7,842 nucleotides of DNA from an uncultured Lachnospiraceae bacterium (GTDB lineage: Bacteria > Bacillota_A > Clostridia > Lachnospirales > Lachnospiraceae), in the NCBI GenBank assembly GCA_947177885.1, contig CAMWWF010000125.1:1-7842 (forward strand), read 5' to 3'. Each line of letters opens with the position of its first letter. Within the stretch, counting starts at the first letter, position 1. The notes under the pieces were generated by a model. The model was not told the origin of the DNA, did no database searches, and saw nothing but the letters and a program-made list of their open reading frames with translations. Of this stretch, positions 7,092 to 7,842 are shown in pieces. The translations under genes and the position numbers were made by a program.

Positions 7092-7350
7092 TCCCGGACA
7101 TATCGCAGGCTGCTGATAAAGGAAGAGATATAAGGTATCCGCGGGATATTCCGGATTCGGCTTCCGTATGAGTTTTCATAACTGCAGCGGAAAAGAGCCG
7201 GACAGTTTTATGATCAACAGTGGGAATATCATCCGCGACGCTCCGTTCTTTTATCGATGCGATGGAGGCTTGTGTTTTGATTATCTGCAGGAACTTGAAG
7301 ATCAGGCACAAAGAGATTCCGAGAGTCTATAGGAAGGAGAAATCACAACG
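7092..7350 (+). other. Gap between the ankyrin cluster and the pectinesterase gene
   Basis: No T-tailed hairpin terminator follows the ankyrin gene; the small dyad TATCC/GGATA (7136-7148) has no T run. No convincing -35/-10 pair for the pectinesterase gene was found, so readthrough from the cluster or a promoter without consensus boxes is possible. The right half holds the weak small ORF described separately. Confidence 0.5.
7168..7332 (+). CDS. Possible small ORF of 54 codons, unrecognised
   Basis: An ATG at 7168 opens 54 codons ending in TAG at 7330-7332. The stop overlaps the purine-rich SD region of the pectinesterase gene. The product begins MSFHNCSGKE, has three cysteines (residues 6, 31 and 36), and ends in a charged, helix-prone tail (LQELEDQAQRDSESL). 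The frame stays open upstream to 7120, but no good SD precedes the ATG. It could be a genuine small protein, a remnant of a deleted gene, or chance. I do not recognise the sequence. Confidence 0.3.
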   Translation: MSFHNCSGKEPDSFMINSGNIIRDAPFFYRCDGGLCFDYLQELEDQAQRDSESL

Positions 7351-7842
7351 ATGAATTCACAAAAACAACCCCTGCATTTTTATGTCGGCCATATCAGCCA
7401 TGAGAAAGAGCAAACTGCGGAAAACAGCTTTCCCACCATTGCGGAGGCTCTGGAAGCGGCGGACAGACTCGCTCCCGTGGCGGAGCACATTGCCGGGGAG
7501 CTGGAGGCGGGAAAGCGTTATCCTTCCCCGGAGTACGAAGTACAGTCTGTGGTGATACATATCGGGAAGGGGATCTACAGGGAGAAACTGGTGGTTTCCA
7601 GGCCCAATGTGACGTTTCTGGGAGAGGACAGGGAGGCCGTTGTGATTGTCTTTGGGCACGGAGCCAATGAAATCGAGGAGGACGGAGAGAAGAGGGGAAC
7701 CTTCCGGACGGCCACGGTTCGGATAGACGCCCCCGACTTTACCGCAAAGCATCTCACCTTTCAGAATGACGCGGGCTTTGGTCATACGGTGGGACAGGCC
7801 ATCGCCCTCTATGTGGACGGGGACAGGTGCTTCTTTGAGGAC
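7351..7842 (+). CDS. Pectinesterase (CE8), 5' part only; runs off the window
   Basis: Pectin methylesterases hydrolyse galacturonate methyl esters, releasing methanol and exposing the chain to lyases or hydrolases. The visible 164 residues are the N-terminal part of the right-handed beta-helix. They include FPTIAEALEAAD (28-39), VVIHIGKGIYREKL (67-80), NVTFLGED (86-93) and the family-typical ATVRIDAPDFTAKHLTFQNDAG (positions 122-143), followed by GQAIALYVDGDRCFFED. The catalytic aspartates lie beyond the window end. There is no signal peptide, so this is probably a cytoplasmic enzyme acting on imported methylated oligogalacturonides. The start is supported by AAGGAG (7334-7339), an 11-nt spacer that is somewhat long. 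The segment at 42-64, between the PTI motif and the first strand, is longer than in many family members. Confidence 0.88.
   Translation, partial: MNSQKQPLHFYVGHISHEKEQTAENSFPTIAEALEAADRLAPVAEHIAGELEAGKRYPSPEYEVQSVVIHIGKGIYREKLVVSRPNVTFLGEDREAVVIVFGHGANEIEEDGEKRGTFRTATVRIDAPDFTAKHLTFQNDAGFGHTVGQAIALYVDGDRCFFED

Noticed and set aside
7136..7148. TATCC-GCG-GGATA hairpin after the second ankyrin gene
   Set aside because: Five pairs with a 3-nt loop and no downstream T tract; not supportable as an intrinsic terminator.

Overview
The window looks like a piece of a low-to-moderate G+C Firmicutes chromosome, most likely a plant-fibre-degrading Clostridia/Lachnospiraceae-type gut bacterium. This is an inference from three things. 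The cellobiose phosphorylase follows the clostridial enzyme closely from end to end. Most genes have purine-rich consensus Shine-Dalgarno (SD) sites, and the promoters have recognisable TTGnnn/TATAAT-type boxes. A signal-peptide-less pectinesterase sits at the right edge. All supported genes are on the + strand. No RNA gene, CRISPR array, insertion sequence or integrase was seen.

Left part (1-2769): an A+T-rich control region carries a good promoter (232-260) and a cre-like catabolite-repression site (281-294). It leads into a complete GH94 cellobiose phosphorylase of 811 residues, whose SD and catalytic and phosphate-binding motifs are intact. A weak minus-strand promoter near the left edge hints at a divergent gene outside the window.

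Middle part (2770-7091): a strong extended -10 promoter (2913-2940) is followed by a 14-bp dyad in the leader (2955-2968). A co-directional run of four genes follows with short gaps. The first is an M20-family amidohydrolase that has lost about 200 internal residues in frame. The second is a small cysteine-rich XRE/Cro-type DNA-binding protein. The third and fourth are two ankyrin-repeat proteins of 324 and 684 residues. None of the four has a signal peptide or membrane segment. The layout (decayed enzyme, repressor-like protein, two cytoplasmic protein-binding scaffolds, one likely operon) is the most unusual part of the window; its function cannot be read from sequence alone.

Right part (7092-7842): a 259-nt gap contains an unrecognised, weakly supported 54-codon ORF. 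It is followed by the 5' 164 codons of a CE8 pectinesterase that runs off the window. The two flanking carbohydrate enzymes (cellobiose phosphorolysis and pectin demethylation) fit a plant-polysaccharide lifestyle. The central module does not obviously belong to that pathway.
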